Origin: Luidia sarsii
Lineage: Eukaryota > Echinodermata > Asteroidea > Paxillosida > Luidiidae
Assembly (NCBI GenBank): GCA_949987565.1
Contig: OX465111.1
Location: 6,490,967-6,554,966, forward strand
Reading direction: 5' to 3'
Length of the DNA stretch: 64,000 nt
Shown here: positions 35,601 through 44,509 of the stretch, piece by piece
How positions within the stretch are numbered: the stretch's first letter is position 1
Layout: every line of letters begins with the position of its first letter
Program-made: the position numbers and the translations under genes
Notes under the pieces: generated by a model
What the model was told of the DNA's origin: nothing
Databases searched by the model: none
The model's input: the letters and a program-made list of their open reading frames with translations, nothing else

Positions 35601-37175
35601 ATCTCTGCCCAAATGCTTGTCTGTGTTGCTCTGGCTTTCCTCTCTTGACTGCGACCACCTGTCGGCTTTGGCCTGTTTCCCCCCTCTTCCAAAACCTGTA
35701 CCGCCACCTCTTCCAGTGCCTCTTCCAGTGCCTCTTCCAGTGCCTCTTCCGGTGCCTCTACCGGTGCCCCTTCTGGTGCCTCTTCCAGTACCTCTACCGG
35801 TACCTTGTCCAGTGCCTTGTGCAATACCATCTTTATCAACACCTCTTCCAATACCTCTTCCGAAACCTCGGCCGGTGCCTCTTCTAATACCTCGTTCGGT
35901 GCCTCTTCCAGCACCTCTGCCAGTGCCTCTTCCGGTGCCTCTTCCTACCCCTCGACCGGCAACTGCAGGACCTCTGGCAGCACCTCTGCCCCTGTTGCCC
36001 ACCGACGGACTCTTCCATCCTTGCGTCTGGTTGCTACCTCCTGGGTGACTGCTCTGGGTGGCCCGCTCTTTTGGGGTCTTGGGGTGACCAGTCTGCTGCC
36101 ACTGTTTCCCTCTGCCTCGGTTGCCCCCATGTTTCGGCTGGCCACCGGCAAAAGGCTCATGGCTGGTACCTCCCTCATAGTAGCCAGGTTCCCCTTGGGC
36201 GAAGGCCTAGAAAACAGAAAGTGAACACGGTAAGATGTCGTTGAAGATGAAGTTGCCTGCGTTTTTCAGCAGGCATGCAATTGGGCAAAGCACTGAGCAT
36301 GCAGTGCCGGGTGGGGCAAACCTTCAATGAATTACATTCTCCTCGACACATAAATGATATGATTTCTATGAAAAACAGCTACAAGCAAATGATGTATGTA
36401 TTGATGAGATATTCTGCAAGTCAACATGAAATTTGTGCCAGCACTTGTACAGTAATCCGGAGGTCTCGGGTTCTAGTCCCAGTCCAGTCAAAGTTTTCTT
36501 TGCCAACTTTTAAATTTGTTCAAAAGTCAGATTTTTCCTTTTTTTGTTTGATTTGTTATCAAAAAAGAACTCTTGACCAAACCACTTTCTATATATATGT
36601 ACCTCGCCCTTCTGAGACAGCCTGGGGCGCTTGGCCACAGGGTCGGCCCAGTCCTGCGAATTATAACCCGCCATCTGCTGACTTGTTGAAGGCGGCGGCA
36701 GTGACGACGACTCGGGCCCCTGGTGAAGCTCCTGCAGGATGTGCGCCTTCTGCTGCTCCAGCCGCTGCACTTTCTCCTCGATGGCAGACACGGTCTCCTC
36801 CGCCGCCGCTGCGGCTTCCGCTACGCCGCCTCCGGCGAGCGCCGCCGGACGAGGCGGGAGGCCCACCCGGGGGTTGCTGTCGACAGCCGGGCCCGCTTCC
36901 CCAAACGTCTCTTCCCAGTTGACCAACAGCTGGGACACGTCCTGGCTGAGCTGGCGGGGAGCTGAGGGTGGCGGCGCCGATGAGAGCGGCGCCGAGGTTG
37001 GGGGCGGCTCCAAGTCCGCCTCCTCTAAGGCCTGGAGGATGCCCAGGGCCTGGTCGGGCGAGAGGCCCAGTGTCTGCACGTCCCTGGACAGGAGGTGGTT
37101 GCGCAGCTGGGCAGCTTCCTGCCCGCTCAGATGGTTCAGGAGCTCCCGAATACCATCCGGTCCCATACTGTCCAT
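25352..37175 (-). CDS. CIZ1: CIZ1-like zinc-finger nuclear protein (10 coding exons)
   Basis: The coding exons are 37175-36603, 36206-33732, 32364-32263, 32033-31788, 30247-30149, 29626-29555, 28984-28903, 28128-27985, 27315-27194 and 26614-25352. All borders are AG/GT, all phases agree, and the total is 5178 nt (1725 residues). By order and spacing the fingers match vertebrate CIZ1: C-x2-C-x12-H-x5-H at about 1039-1061, C-x2-C-x10-H-x5-H at 1111-1131, C-x2-C-x12-H-x5-H at 1141-1163, and a matrin-type C-x2-C-x13-H-x5-H at 1277-1300 preceded by GLDLVVSVTGFF. CIZ1 is a nuclear-matrix protein linked to cyclin A/CDK2 and replication initiation. The protein is about twice the length of human CIZ1. 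The N-terminal half lacks the glutamine-rich region and instead has RG and R/S/D repeats, and the C-terminal 420 residues are acidic. Another member of the matrin-3/ZNF638 group is the alternative. Start: the first ATG (37175) after an in-frame TGA. Confidence 0.75.
26690..27150 (+). repeat. SINE family 2 fragments in CIZ1-like intron 9
   Basis: Two fragments of the CAATTGGGCAAAGCACTGAG body, near 26905 and 27110, and intervening AGGGTTTGCCCTACTTGACC ends identify this intron as mostly SINE family 2. Confidence 0.6.
27194..27315 (-). CDS. CIZ1: CIZ1-like exon 9 (matrin-type zinc finger)
   Basis: 122 nt, enters in phase 1 and leaves in phase 0. It encodes GFFCKCCSKFYNDKFISRVS then HCKSEDHKQK, a matrin/U1-type C-x2-C-x13-H-x5-H finger. 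The preceding GLDLVVSVT and the following KLNK are the strongest CIZ1-like features of the gene. Confidence 0.8.
27355..27475 (-). repeat. Dispersed repeat A copy
   Basis: The minus-strand copy includes GAGAAAGGTCCTGCTAGGAT then CGAAACCTCAGGCC, and ends GTCAGTAAGCAGTTTGCAAC. It lies in CIZ1-like intron 8. Confidence 0.8.
27667..27688 (+). repeat. Poly-G run
   Basis: 22 consecutive G residues. Comparable runs occur at about 2849, 53128 and 63175. Length is prone to sequencing or assembly error. Confidence 0.9.
27985..28128 (-). CDS. CIZ1: CIZ1-like exon 8
   Basis: 144 nt, phase 1/1 (DSKAVKPTPKTSVSKTKAPP). A lysine/proline-rich linker before the matrin-type finger. Acceptor TGTGTGCAG, donor TAG/GTGAGG. 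Confidence 0.72.
28280..28650 (+). repeat. Two dispersed repeat A copies in CIZ1-like intron 7
   Basis: 28310-28425 is a well-preserved copy (GAGAAAGGTCCTCCTAGGAT, CGAAACGTCAGGCCC, AGTCAGTAAGCAGTTTGCAA). 28440-28650 adds the pyrimidine-rich 5' body (CCTAATCCCTACCCTACCCC) ahead of a degenerate core, showing that the full repeat is about 300 bp. Confidence 0.75.
28903..28984 (-). CDS. CIZ1: CIZ1-like exon 7
   Basis: 82 nt ending in phase 1 (GYQPDKKPIASQQVPTKTAL). A basic/proline linker. Acceptor TTTCTCAG, donor G/GTAAAA. Confidence 0.7.
29555..29626 (-). CDS. CIZ1: CIZ1-like exon 6
   Basis: 24 codons (MRELRIIRKAREEERSKSEK), phase 0/0. A charged helical stretch directly after finger 3, as in CIZ1. 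Acceptor CTTTTCAG, donor AAG/GTTAGT. Confidence 0.75.
30149..30247 (-). CDS. CIZ1: CIZ1-like exon 5 (finger 3)
   Basis: 33 codons, phase 0/0. SFCQVCNLYFRKKKTLQKH then TAGSLH fits a C2H2 finger and resembles the third CIZ1 finger. Acceptor TCTGCAG/CAC, donor AAA/GTAAGT. Confidence 0.8.
30290..31580 (+). repeat. G-rich minisatellite in CIZ1-like intron 4
   Basis: About 1.3 kb of GGGTGATGGGGGATGGGTGA-type units, mixing GATGGG, GAAGGGGG and GATAGGGG blocks. Runs of three or more G every few bases give many potential G-quadruplexes on the plus strand; the transcript of the CIZ1-like gene would carry the C-rich strand. Stop-free minus frames (HPSPIPHPLSPPPFTHPPSP) up to 451 codons are repeat artefacts because flanking exons define this as an intron. 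Confidence 0.9.
31595..31770 (+). repeat. CT-rich microsatellite at the acceptor side of exon 5's intron
   Basis: CTCTCTCTC and CCCTCCCTC runs next to the G-rich array, 18 bp beyond the exon 4 donor. Confidence 0.9.
31788..32033 (-). CDS. CIZ1: CIZ1-like exon 4 (finger 1 end, finger 2)
   Basis: 82 codons, phase 0/0. TYRDHIQTVAHKTK completes finger 1, and FCSSCAVGFTCSVEEHKADG followed by KH forms finger 2. Acceptor CCGTAG/ACA, donor AAG/GTGGGG. Confidence 0.78.
32263..32364 (-). CDS. CIZ1: CIZ1-like exon 3 (first half of finger 1)
   Basis: 34 codons, phase 0/0. It carries VVCLCECLVCSLKLPNVV, the two cysteines of finger 1. The histidines are in exon 4, so the intron splits the finger. Confidence 0.75.
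32430..32570. repeat. Dispersed repeat A remnant
   Basis: It carries TAGCTGGACCTTTCTCAATG and a second opposite half (TTTGAGAAGGGTGCTGGCAG). A degenerate inverted pair in CIZ1-like intron 2. Confidence 0.5.
32732..32901. mobile_element. Short TIR element (foldback)
   Basis: GTGGAAGGTTTGAGATGACA at the left is mirrored by TGTCACCGCAAACCTTCCAC at the right, and ACATCTCTTTTGAGA by TCTCAAAAGAGATGT further in. The same arm occurs at 22001-22081, 45640-45700 and 53268-53340, so this is a dispersed MITE-like family. It lies in CIZ1-like intron 2. Confidence 0.65.
33045..33345. repeat. 24-bp tandem repeat with a hairpin in each unit
   Basis: About 12 copies in CIZ1-like intron 2. Each unit contains CAACTTCACAAGTTG, a 6-bp perfect stem (CAACTT/AAGTTG) with a CAC loop, plus GCACTAGTTT. 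A 5-base insertion interrupts the array near 33137, and late units change GTTGCACT to GTTCCACT. The unit is divisible by three, so both strands show an octapeptide cycle (TSFNFTSC or KLVQLVKL), but the flanking splice sites place it in an intron. Confidence 0.88.
33590..33700 (-). repeat. Dispersed repeat A, degenerate
   Basis: GTCTGACTTTTCATCTTAGC, then AGTACC and CCTGCTAGTATCAAAATG, match the core on both sides of a small palindrome just downstream of CIZ1-like exon 2. Confidence 0.45.
33732..36206 (-). CDS. CIZ1: CIZ1-like exon 2 (residues 192-1016, RG/RS-rich)
   Basis: This single 2475-bp exon is in phase 0 at both ends (acceptor TTTTCTAG/GCC, donor CAG/GTGAGT). It encodes RGTG-type repeats, then a long R/S/D/E-rich, low-complexity region with many RSPD and RGR segments, a proline-rich PGFPGFQGPGFGPSPRP patch, and TASMVVTDLAKILITQQLPQ near the end. 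The composition suggests RNA or matrix association through disordered RG/RS tracts, which is inference. Confidence 0.75.
35700..35960 (-). repeat. Coding 12-bp minisatellite (RGTG/RGxG)
   Basis: Within exon 2 a 12-bp unit (AGAGGCACTGGA-like) repeats about 20 times and encodes RG-x-G tetrapeptides (RGTGRGTGRGAGRGTERG). The unit length keeps the frame, in contrast to the non-genic arrays on the left. RGG/RG tracts are typical arginine-methylation and RNA-binding regions. Confidence 0.8.
36250..36580 (+). repeat. SINE family 2 and family 1 fragments in CIZ1-like intron 1
   Basis: CAATTGGGCAAAGCACTGAG (36289) is the family 2 body. GAGGTCTCGGGTTCTAGTCC (about 36461) with AGTCAAAGTTTTCTTTGCCA is the family 1 3' half. 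Confidence 0.65.
36603..37175 (-). CDS. CIZ1: CIZ1-like exon 1 (residues 1-191)
   Basis: It starts at MDSMGPDGIRELLNHLSGQE and ends at a KGE/GTACAT donor in phase 0. Residues about 140-170 (SAIEEKVQRLEQQKAHILQE) look like a short coiled coil. The GC content is very high (alanine/proline-rich middle). Confidence 0.75.
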
Positions 37176-37263
37176 GCATCTACATGACCTCCAACGGACT
37201 TCCTTCACTGGATCCAAGGTGCGATGTGATCTTTCTCAAGCCCCTTTGATAAATCTCCAGAAT
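37176..37263 (-). other. Putative 5' UTR part of CIZ1-like exon 1
   Basis: On the minus strand TCAAATTCTCTCACTGCAG ends at 37264 and looks like a splice acceptor. A TGA in frame with the start lies between it and the ATG, so this part is untranslated. A non-coding first exon further right is implied but was not located. Confidence 0.4.
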
Positions 37264-37674
37264 CTGCAGTGAGAGAATTTGAGAGACCTTTAATACACAA
37301 AAAAATGTTGAAAACTGTTTACTGACTAATGACCTAAATGCAATTCTCATGAATTCAGAGTGCTTGACATTTCGTTCCTACCGTAGCAGGTCTTTCTCAA
37401 AGGCAAAAACTGGAGAGAAAAAATATCACCGTTGCAAAATACATGCTGACGAGGGACTTGTAAAATGTAAAATTTAACAAAAATGTATACCTTTCTAGCA
37501 GGCAAAATGGTGATAGAAAAACAAAAGTTCCCCTTCTTTAATGCAATCTGTCATCTGTATCATATAATCCTCTTCCTTCCAATATCTGTCCTTTTCATCA
37601 CACATTTGAGAACAGCCCCACAGGGATTGAGACCTCAACCCTTCTGACTGTTCAGGAAATGTCAAACAAAGGAA

Positions 37675-37880
37675 AAACTGACTGGGAACTTTTGAAAAAA
37701 AATTGAAACATTGGCAATAAAAACTTTGACTGGACCGGGACTTGAACCCGAGACCTCTGGATTAACGCACCAGACAACTGGTACGTTAATCCTCTGGATT
37801 AATGCATCAGAGTGCTGGTACATTAATCCAGAGGTCTCAGGTTCAAGCCCCAGCCCAGTCAAAGATTTCTTTAATAATTT
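37675..37880. mobile_element. SINE family 1 inverted pair
   Basis: A minus-strand copy (GACTGGACCGGGACTTGAAC at about 37729) meets a plus-strand copy (CAGAGGTCTCAGGTTCAAGC at about 37829). The centre is a nest of short inverted repeats (CTCTGGATTAACGCACCAGA / TGGTACGTTAATCCTCTGGA), so the block can form a long hairpin. Confidence 0.75.
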
Positions 37881-40800
37881 TTCAAATTGAAAAAAATGGC
37901 AACAGAAATTTGGTCTTGGGTTGAAATCCTTGTCTGGTCTACTTTTCTGTGCAATTATTTCAATTTGTTCAGGAAATGCGATTGATATCTTTCAGTCTGG
38001 TTTGCTTTTATGCAAAATGCGGCAACCTCCCATCACAACACAAAGAGGCTACTTATGGGGAAGGGTGAACATTAGTGAAAGAAAACCAAAGGAGGGAAGA
38101 CCACTTAAGGCTATTTTGTGAAAGTTCACATTTTAAAATGCACGTTACAGTTCAATTTGGTTATTTCTTCAAGCTTGTCTAGGTCACCGTCTGCTCAAGG
38201 CAAACATCATTAATCACTAATTACCCTGCTTGTTAATATATAAAAAAATGGTCTAATTTCAGCAGTTATTTTAGATAATTGATCGTGGCACTTCTGGAAA
38301 AGTGTTGTATAGGCCTAACTGTGTCAAAGCTACTTTGTTTGTAACATACTTGAATGACCAATAGTCCCTAAGATGTTACAAAATTATCCAACTCATGGTG
38401 GGCCTATATGGTGGAAGCTCCATAGAAGACAGCCTTATGGCTTAATCAATGGTTCAAGTTCAAGTGAAAACTTCCCAAGCCTTTATCTATGCGAGTTCAT
38501 CTGCAATAAGTGCTTGTGCTAAGTGTACTGTAATTCCAATGCCCTTCTTTAATGTGCCTCTGACTAAGTACATTGAAGTTGTAGCACTGAAATCTCTTGC
38601 CTCACTTTGGATTATTTACTAGTAAGTCTAATCCAAGCAGTATATTGTTGCTTCCATAAAATAATTGTCATTTAATTTTTATGTGGGTGGTTAGAGTCAT
38701 TTCTGAAATGAGTTAGGTTGTGTGCAGTGCCATTATGTGACTTATAGTGGGTATTTTTTCCATCTCATTTGGCAGAGCAACAATGGAAATGTACAAAGAA
38801 TGTGGACAATATGATAGTCTTCTTTGCTCAATTTCACTCCTGTTCTGCACCAAATGGGATGCAACAATACCCAATATAAGTCACGTGATGGCATGTAAAC
38901 TTTAGTTGCACAATCAGTCTATTATTCTGTAGTGGTTGTCATAGCTATGTCCTTCAATTAACAACGAAAAATATCTAATGGGTTGGACTTTATGATGAGT
39001 ATCTTCACGTCAGACGCATACCGGTAATTGTGTATATCTTGGATTCTCCAGAGGATGGGCCTTAAAATTGGCCTTTTTCCTGCCCCATTAAAAATTAAAA
39101 ACAAAAACTAAAAAGTGTATGAGGTCTGCCTTGCGCTATTACAGAGTCTCAAAAACTGAGCAAAAAAACCTTGCAATTTGAAGATTGAAGGCAGTCATCA
39201 ATGTCAGAATCTTCACAAAAACAGCAATTGAAGAAAAATAATTTGACAAATTTAACCCCAATTCTTCAGGAAATGTTCCACTTTGTAAATACTCTCTATA
39301 TTGTAAATACTTAATACTTTTCTTTGAAGAACAGATAAAAATTGAAAATGGCAAAACAAATTGAAAAAGGCAATCAAAATTAAAGTTTGAAATTATACAG
39401 AATGTGCTTCCTTCATTTATTTGCATTACTCTAGGCTGGGCCTCCTTATTCCTTAATCTCTATAAATTGGTGTGAGAAGAAGATTAAAATTATGCAACGA
39501 GCTATCAAAAGGTAACCAACTGCTGTATCCTGTCCAAAGTGTCCTCTGTTCTGGTGAACAGTATTGACATACATGTGAGGTTTGTGAGAGGTAACAGAAT
39601 TCGGCATGGTCGAAAATATAGGACACGGTTTTCTAAGGGGACGTTTACATCAAGAATGGAGAAAATGTGTGGTAGCGCAGTAAACCGCAGGGTTTAGAAA
39701 CCACAGCAATTTTTCACAAGATTCCACATGTACTGACCAATCAAATTCTTTGGTTTCTCTTTCGCTTGCGTTGCAATCTTCTTGCCAGGATCAGAAGGGA
39801 TTTTCTTCCTCTTGCTTTTGATTCCTTCGGTAAGGCACCATTGTCTTTGGAGACTATCATTTGCATAAATACCGAGGGAGTTTCCGCTCCTGTGTAGACA
39901 TTAATCAAGGCGGATGAAGTCTTAGGCAATTAATAGGCATTGGATTTTGTGTGTGGGTGGGCCATCGAGGAAATGTAGAAGTTTCTACGAAGCCCTGACC
40001 ATGGCATAGGTCACTCACTCACTCATCAGGTATAATATCCTGACTTTGCACCCTTCAGTCAACATAACCTGTATGCACAGTGGTACGATAGGGCACATGT
40101 TTAGGACATCACACCACAGGCATTGCTGTCCAGTGAGCTCACTCAACCATGTCTCCTTATTCCTCCATGGCTCAACTATCTTCCTTCAAGGTTTGCTGCA
40201 GTTAGCAGGGCGAACCACCATCAGTCCTGTTCTTTGAAATTGAAGTTTGCTGTCAAACGACAGACTTGAAATGGAGTTTTGGAACAAAAGAGCTTACTCT
40301 TACTCTTAGCAAGTTTGTTGTAATGACTGACAACAAGCTTAAGTACAGTATGTAGTTTGCGTACATATGGTCAACCAATGCTTGACCACTGACCCAAGAT
40401 GTACATTCCTCATTAGATACACACTCCGAGGACTCATTGTCTATCACATCAGAATCCACGGTCTTGACTCCCAAAGCTACAGTAATACACAGTAGGTGAC
40501 AAATAGCTGACCCCACTCACCACAGTACACTTCTAATGGTTGACCAGCCTGGGTTTCAAACTTTCAGTTGAGACAACTGAAGTTTGGTTTACAGAAGTGC
40601 CCCTGGGTCTGGCAATGGTGTAGTCTTCAGAGGCAAGAGCTACAGTAGTTGACATGCAAAGCGGATGGACAAAAGCCTGTCATACCCAACGGCCAAAAGT
40701 GAACACGATAGTGAGAGGCCCTGTTAAACCTTGCCCTGTTGTGACTGACAAAGTGCAGGTCTGAAAACTCAGAGGGGGTTCTGTTGACCACAGGCCCACT

Positions 40801-41587
40801 TCACTCAACAAGATACAAACCTGTGTGTCCTTTGAACAACATTTTGTCACCATGGATCAAACAGACACAAAGGATGTGAGATCAAGACCCGGTCAAAATC
40901 AGATATACCGGTCCGGCACACAGCGAGAGCAGGTCATGTGCAGTGTGGCACTCCACCAGTGCGACTGGGGTTCCTGTCCCACCTGAATTTGTTGCATTGG
41001 TCCTTTCAGTAAATCCATGCAGATTGCAGAAGGAGGCTTTCTGCTTGGTCTCAGGGCAGCTTCTCATCCCATGTGCATTTCAAACAGACCGCAATCTTGC
41101 TGAAAGGCCGTTTCAGCCAGCTTTGCACATTTAGCTCCACGGAAAGAAGCAAGAGTCTTTTGCACTTGGTGGGTTTACGCTAGGTGAATTGCAGTAAGTA
41201 ACAAAGTTGGATACCACCACATGACAAAATAAATGAGTTGCTGCTTTCCAATAATATGCAAAAGTCAGAGGTCAGTGCCCTTTAAAAGGACTTTGGAGAC
41301 GGTTTCCAATACAGGACAATGAATGAGCCCAAAGACGAGATAACTATTATTGTTTTGAGGCTCTACAATCACAATCTGCACGTTTTTCTCTCTAAAACAG
41401 ATCAATTACACCAACAGTGGGAATGGCAATCTGGAACTCGTCCAAACAAAAGCCAACTAATTCCCATGTAGGCCATTAGAACTAGTAAAAGTAAACTATA
41501 ACTGAAGTGCAGTTCACAAAATCACTAGAATGGCCATACACGCAACCTTCCAACAACAGCTGTGCTGATGTGGTATTCTCAGTTTTG
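37881..41587. other. Intergenic DNA between divergent genes
   Basis: AT-rich, no gene recognised. It includes the dispersed repeat at about 39745-39885 that is also present at 5380-5470. Promoter elements of the CIZ1-like gene must lie to the right of 37263, but I cannot assign them. Confidence 0.5.
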
Positions 41588-41775
41588 AAGGTCCAGTGGT
41601 CGATTTCATGAAATCATCGTAAGTTACAATCCATTGCAAGGCGATGGGAGTTGCACTAAAACCATTTGACCTATGATTACTGAACAGTTATTGCAGGTTA
41701 TCAATCGTAAGTTGAGTTACAATACAATCATTCAAATTTCAATGCATCGTAAGGCTTTGTTAAATCCATCCCGTG
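41588..41775. mobile_element. Short TIR element
   Basis: GGTCGATTTCATGAAATCAT then CGTAAG at the left end is partly mirrored by CATCGTAAGGCTTTGTTAAA then TCC at the right. A second copy lies at 63012-63170, and part of a third near 27690-27745. No coding capacity. Confidence 0.5.
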
Positions 41776-43204
41776 AAGTGTAACTAAGGGCGATTATCAT
41801 TTCTTGTAATTTATTTGTATAAATAGAACTAACTAGTCGAGTCTCAAGGTGGTTCATCAAATGTTGTTTTTTTGTGTTTGAATAGGTTGTAGTTCTAGTT
41901 TAGTAGTTGTACTTCGAGTTCGAGGGCAGTACTCAGAGTCAGAGTCTCAGACTGTGATAATGAATAATGATATCATATTGACACATTTCATGCACATACG
42001 ATTAGTTTACATGTAATTGTAATTGTAAAGATCTGCAGTTTGAATAAAGGCACGTGCACAATGCGCATGTAGCCATGTACAATGCGCATGTACATGGCTG
42101 TATGGTTAGTTTGTACGTGTACGTGATGTACACTTTGTGCTGCGCAGGTTTCTGTACTGTGTACAGTACTCAGTATTTCTACTATACTACAGTGTACAAC
42201 ACACACACATGTACATGTACATAGTACTGTAGCAGTGTACTAGACGACGCGTTCACGTTGTTGTTGCAAACAACTCTTATTCTTAATGTTTGCCCACGAA
42301 AGGACAGATTAATTGGGGAACAGAGTTGCCATGTTCTCTCTTTACACCCCGTATGCATACCTACGAAATTCAACGATGTCCCTGCCACCAGGCCTGTTCT
42401 ATTTTGGAGTTCTTTCAAAAGAATTATCTGGTTGGGCTTCCACCAACTCGTGCAAACGTGAAAAGGACTCTATCGGGCCAGAATTACTACGAATGATTTG
42501 AATGGACACACTAGTATTAAACATTAATTAAGCATAACATCTTACAAGTCTTGAAAAAGATTTCTCATACAAAAATATAATTATGTTTGCCTGTATGACA
42601 ACTCTTGTAAATATTCAATGATTTCTGGGGTCTTTTTACTAAAAGTGTGATGCAATTCTTTCTGCATTATTTTTTACAAAGTATGTCTTTTTTTATCCAC
42701 CATAATGCGTACGATGCGCTTACAAGCGCCCTCAAGGGTCGAAAGACAAACTAGTCTGGCGCTGGATGCTGTCGATAGTTTGTGTTGTATTTGTGTTGAA
42801 GAGTCAGGGTGTTTTAAATATATACAAACATGTCTCGTTTGCTTAATTTGTTTACCTGTTAATTTTTTTTACCCTCGGTTGCGCAGGAAATGCCATGATT
42901 TTGTGTTGCGGATTACGCTGTTGATTTGAATTTTCTGGTACGTTTTGCATAGAAATTAGAAGGGTCTTTTTTATTTATCCTGTGTAGGTCACTACGTACT
43001 GAGTAGGACGGGTGTGGCGTTCGACTCCGACTCCCGAGTAACTTGGACCTGAAAGCCGCCTTTTTTATTTGATTTTTTTTGGAGGGGTCCTCAAAAATGT
43101 CAAAAATGGGTGATTTTCACTTTCATACAATAATCAGCCTATCACTCGGGCAGTCATTTAGAATTCAGTCAATCACTGACTGAATCAGTACCACACACTG
43201 ACAC
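41776..43204. other. Intergenic DNA upstream of the ZDHHC24-like gene
   Basis: CATGTACATGTACAT-type runs lie near 42060-42220. A small CpG-containing patch (about 42240-42480 and 42705-42780) could hold the promoter or a non-coding first exon. No reading frame is recognisable. Confidence 0.4.
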
Positions 43205-43385
43205 AGATTAATTTTGAATTATTAATAATAATATAATATTATTAATTATTTAATAATAACAATATCAATATTTATAATAGTAATATTAATAATATTATAA
43301 TATTGATATCAATGATATTATAAAATTAATATCAATAATATTATAATATTAATAATATTATAATATTAACATTATAAATTATGAT
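43205..43385. repeat. AT-rich ATTAATAATATTATAAT repeat
   Basis: About 180 bp composed of AATATTA and ATAATATT palindromic blocks, almost free of G and C. It lies about 150 bp upstream of the ZDHHC24-like coding exon. Confidence 0.9.
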
Positions 43386-43541
43386 GAGGGGCCTTTCCCT
43401 TTGTTACTGCATTAAGTTCCATGTTCTCTGTTCTGTTCACTGTAAAAAGTATTTTGCAATAAAGTACAATGCTGTCTGAATAACGCTGGCTTCAATTTTG
43501 TTTGTTTTCCAAATTATAGGTGCAGCGTGTGCAATCTCAAC

Positions 43542-44405
43542 ATGCAGCCGGCAATTCGTTGGCGACGCATTTTCCCGAGAAGCGTTGGGGACCGCGTGTC
43601 CATCGTGTTCTCAGTCTGCGAGCTGACCATCGCCGGCCTGTTTGAGCTCTTGGTCATCCTGCCGCGCAAGTACCCCGAGGCCACGACCGGCTACTGGCTG
43701 AGCGTGGCACTGGGCGCCTTCCTCTTCGTCAACACCGTGGGCAACCTCCTGATGGCCATGAGCACCGAGCTGGGCTCGGGCGCCTACGTCCTGCCCTCCG
43801 TCCTGAAGCCCGGCTGGGGCTACTGCTACCAGTGCAAGCAGAACTCGCCGCCCCGCTCCTTCCACTGCGTCTACTGCGACGCCTGCGTGCTGAAGCGGGA
43901 CCACCACTGCCTGTTCATCGGGGCCTGCGTGGGCCACACCAACCAGCGCTACTACCTCCTGGCCATCATGTACATCGGGCTGGGGGCGCTCTACGCCGCC
44001 GCCCTCAACGCGGAGTTCCTCGCCGAGAGCGTGGCCGCCAACCTGCACTGGAGCACCTTGCTGGCCGCCCTCATGCCCATGATCGGCTGGGCCATCGCCC
44101 TCTTCCGCCCCGTCTCCTTCTTCATCGCCTTCCAGAGCGGCATGTCCATCCTGGGCGCCGTGGGCTTCACGGGCCTGTTCGGCTACCACGCCGTCATCGC
44201 GCTGCGCGGCCAGACCACGCACGAGCTGCGCCGCATCCAGGACCGCTCCTACGACCTGGGCTGGCGGCAGAACCTCCGCGAGGTGCTGGGCGTTCGCTGG
44301 TACCTCGCCTGGCTCTTCCCGCTGATACGCTCGCCTCTGCCCGGCGACGGCATCCACTTCAAGAAGCGCAGCGCCATCGGACTGGAGGAGGTGAAGGACC
44401 TCTGA
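43542..44405 (+). CDS. ZDHHC24: ZDHHC24-like palmitoyltransferase
   Basis: 287 residues, close to human ZDHHC24 (284). The enzyme transfers palmitate to cysteines of membrane-associated proteins and resides in endomembranes. Hydrophobic segments at about 20-40 and 53-72 precede the cysteine-rich domain (CYQCKQNSPPRSFHCVYC, then RDHHCLFIGACVG); the DHHC motif is residues 120-123 with catalytic Cys123. Two or more further membrane segments follow. A TTxE motif (RGQTTHE) is present, and the end (SYDLGWRQNL..LGVRWYLAWLFP, SPLPGDGIHFK) is the ZDHHC24-specific signature. The ATG at 43542 is the first in frame after an acceptor-like CCAAATTATAG (43519), so a non-coding 5' exon is likely. The whole coding sequence is one exon with extreme third-position GC, unlike the intron-split neighbours. 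ZDHHC22 is the main alternative. Confidence 0.88.
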   Translation: MQPAIRWRRIFPRSVGDRVSIVFSVCELTIAGLFELLVILPRKYPEATTGYWLSVALGAFLFVNTVGNLLMAMSTELGSGAYVLPSVLKPGWGYCYQCKQNSPPRSFHCVYCDACVLKRDHHCLFIGACVGHTNQRYYLLAIMYIGLGALYAAALNAEFLAESVAANLHWSTLLAALMPMIGWAIALFRPVSFFIAFQSGMSILGAVGFTGLFGYHAVIALRGQTTHELRRIQDRSYDLGWRQNLREVLGVRWYLAWLFPLIRSPLPGDGIHFKKRSAIGLEEVKDL

Positions 44406-44509
44406 CATCACCCAGAGAATGTCCAATCCCAAGCCCCCATATCTTGGGACTTGGACGCAGTCTGACATTCCCATCCTATAAGGACCTTTCTCAGAGTACA
44501 TTTCCAATC

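Noticed and set aside
42313..42501. 62-codon plus-strand frame in a CpG-containing patch
   Set aside because: It looks protein-like but matches no family I know and has no clear splice partners; kept only as a possible promoter-proximal region.
43611..44507. 298-codon minus-strand open frame opposite the ZDHHC24-like gene
   Set aside because: Antisense shadow of a GC-rich coding exon; the plus frame carries the complete DHHC domain.
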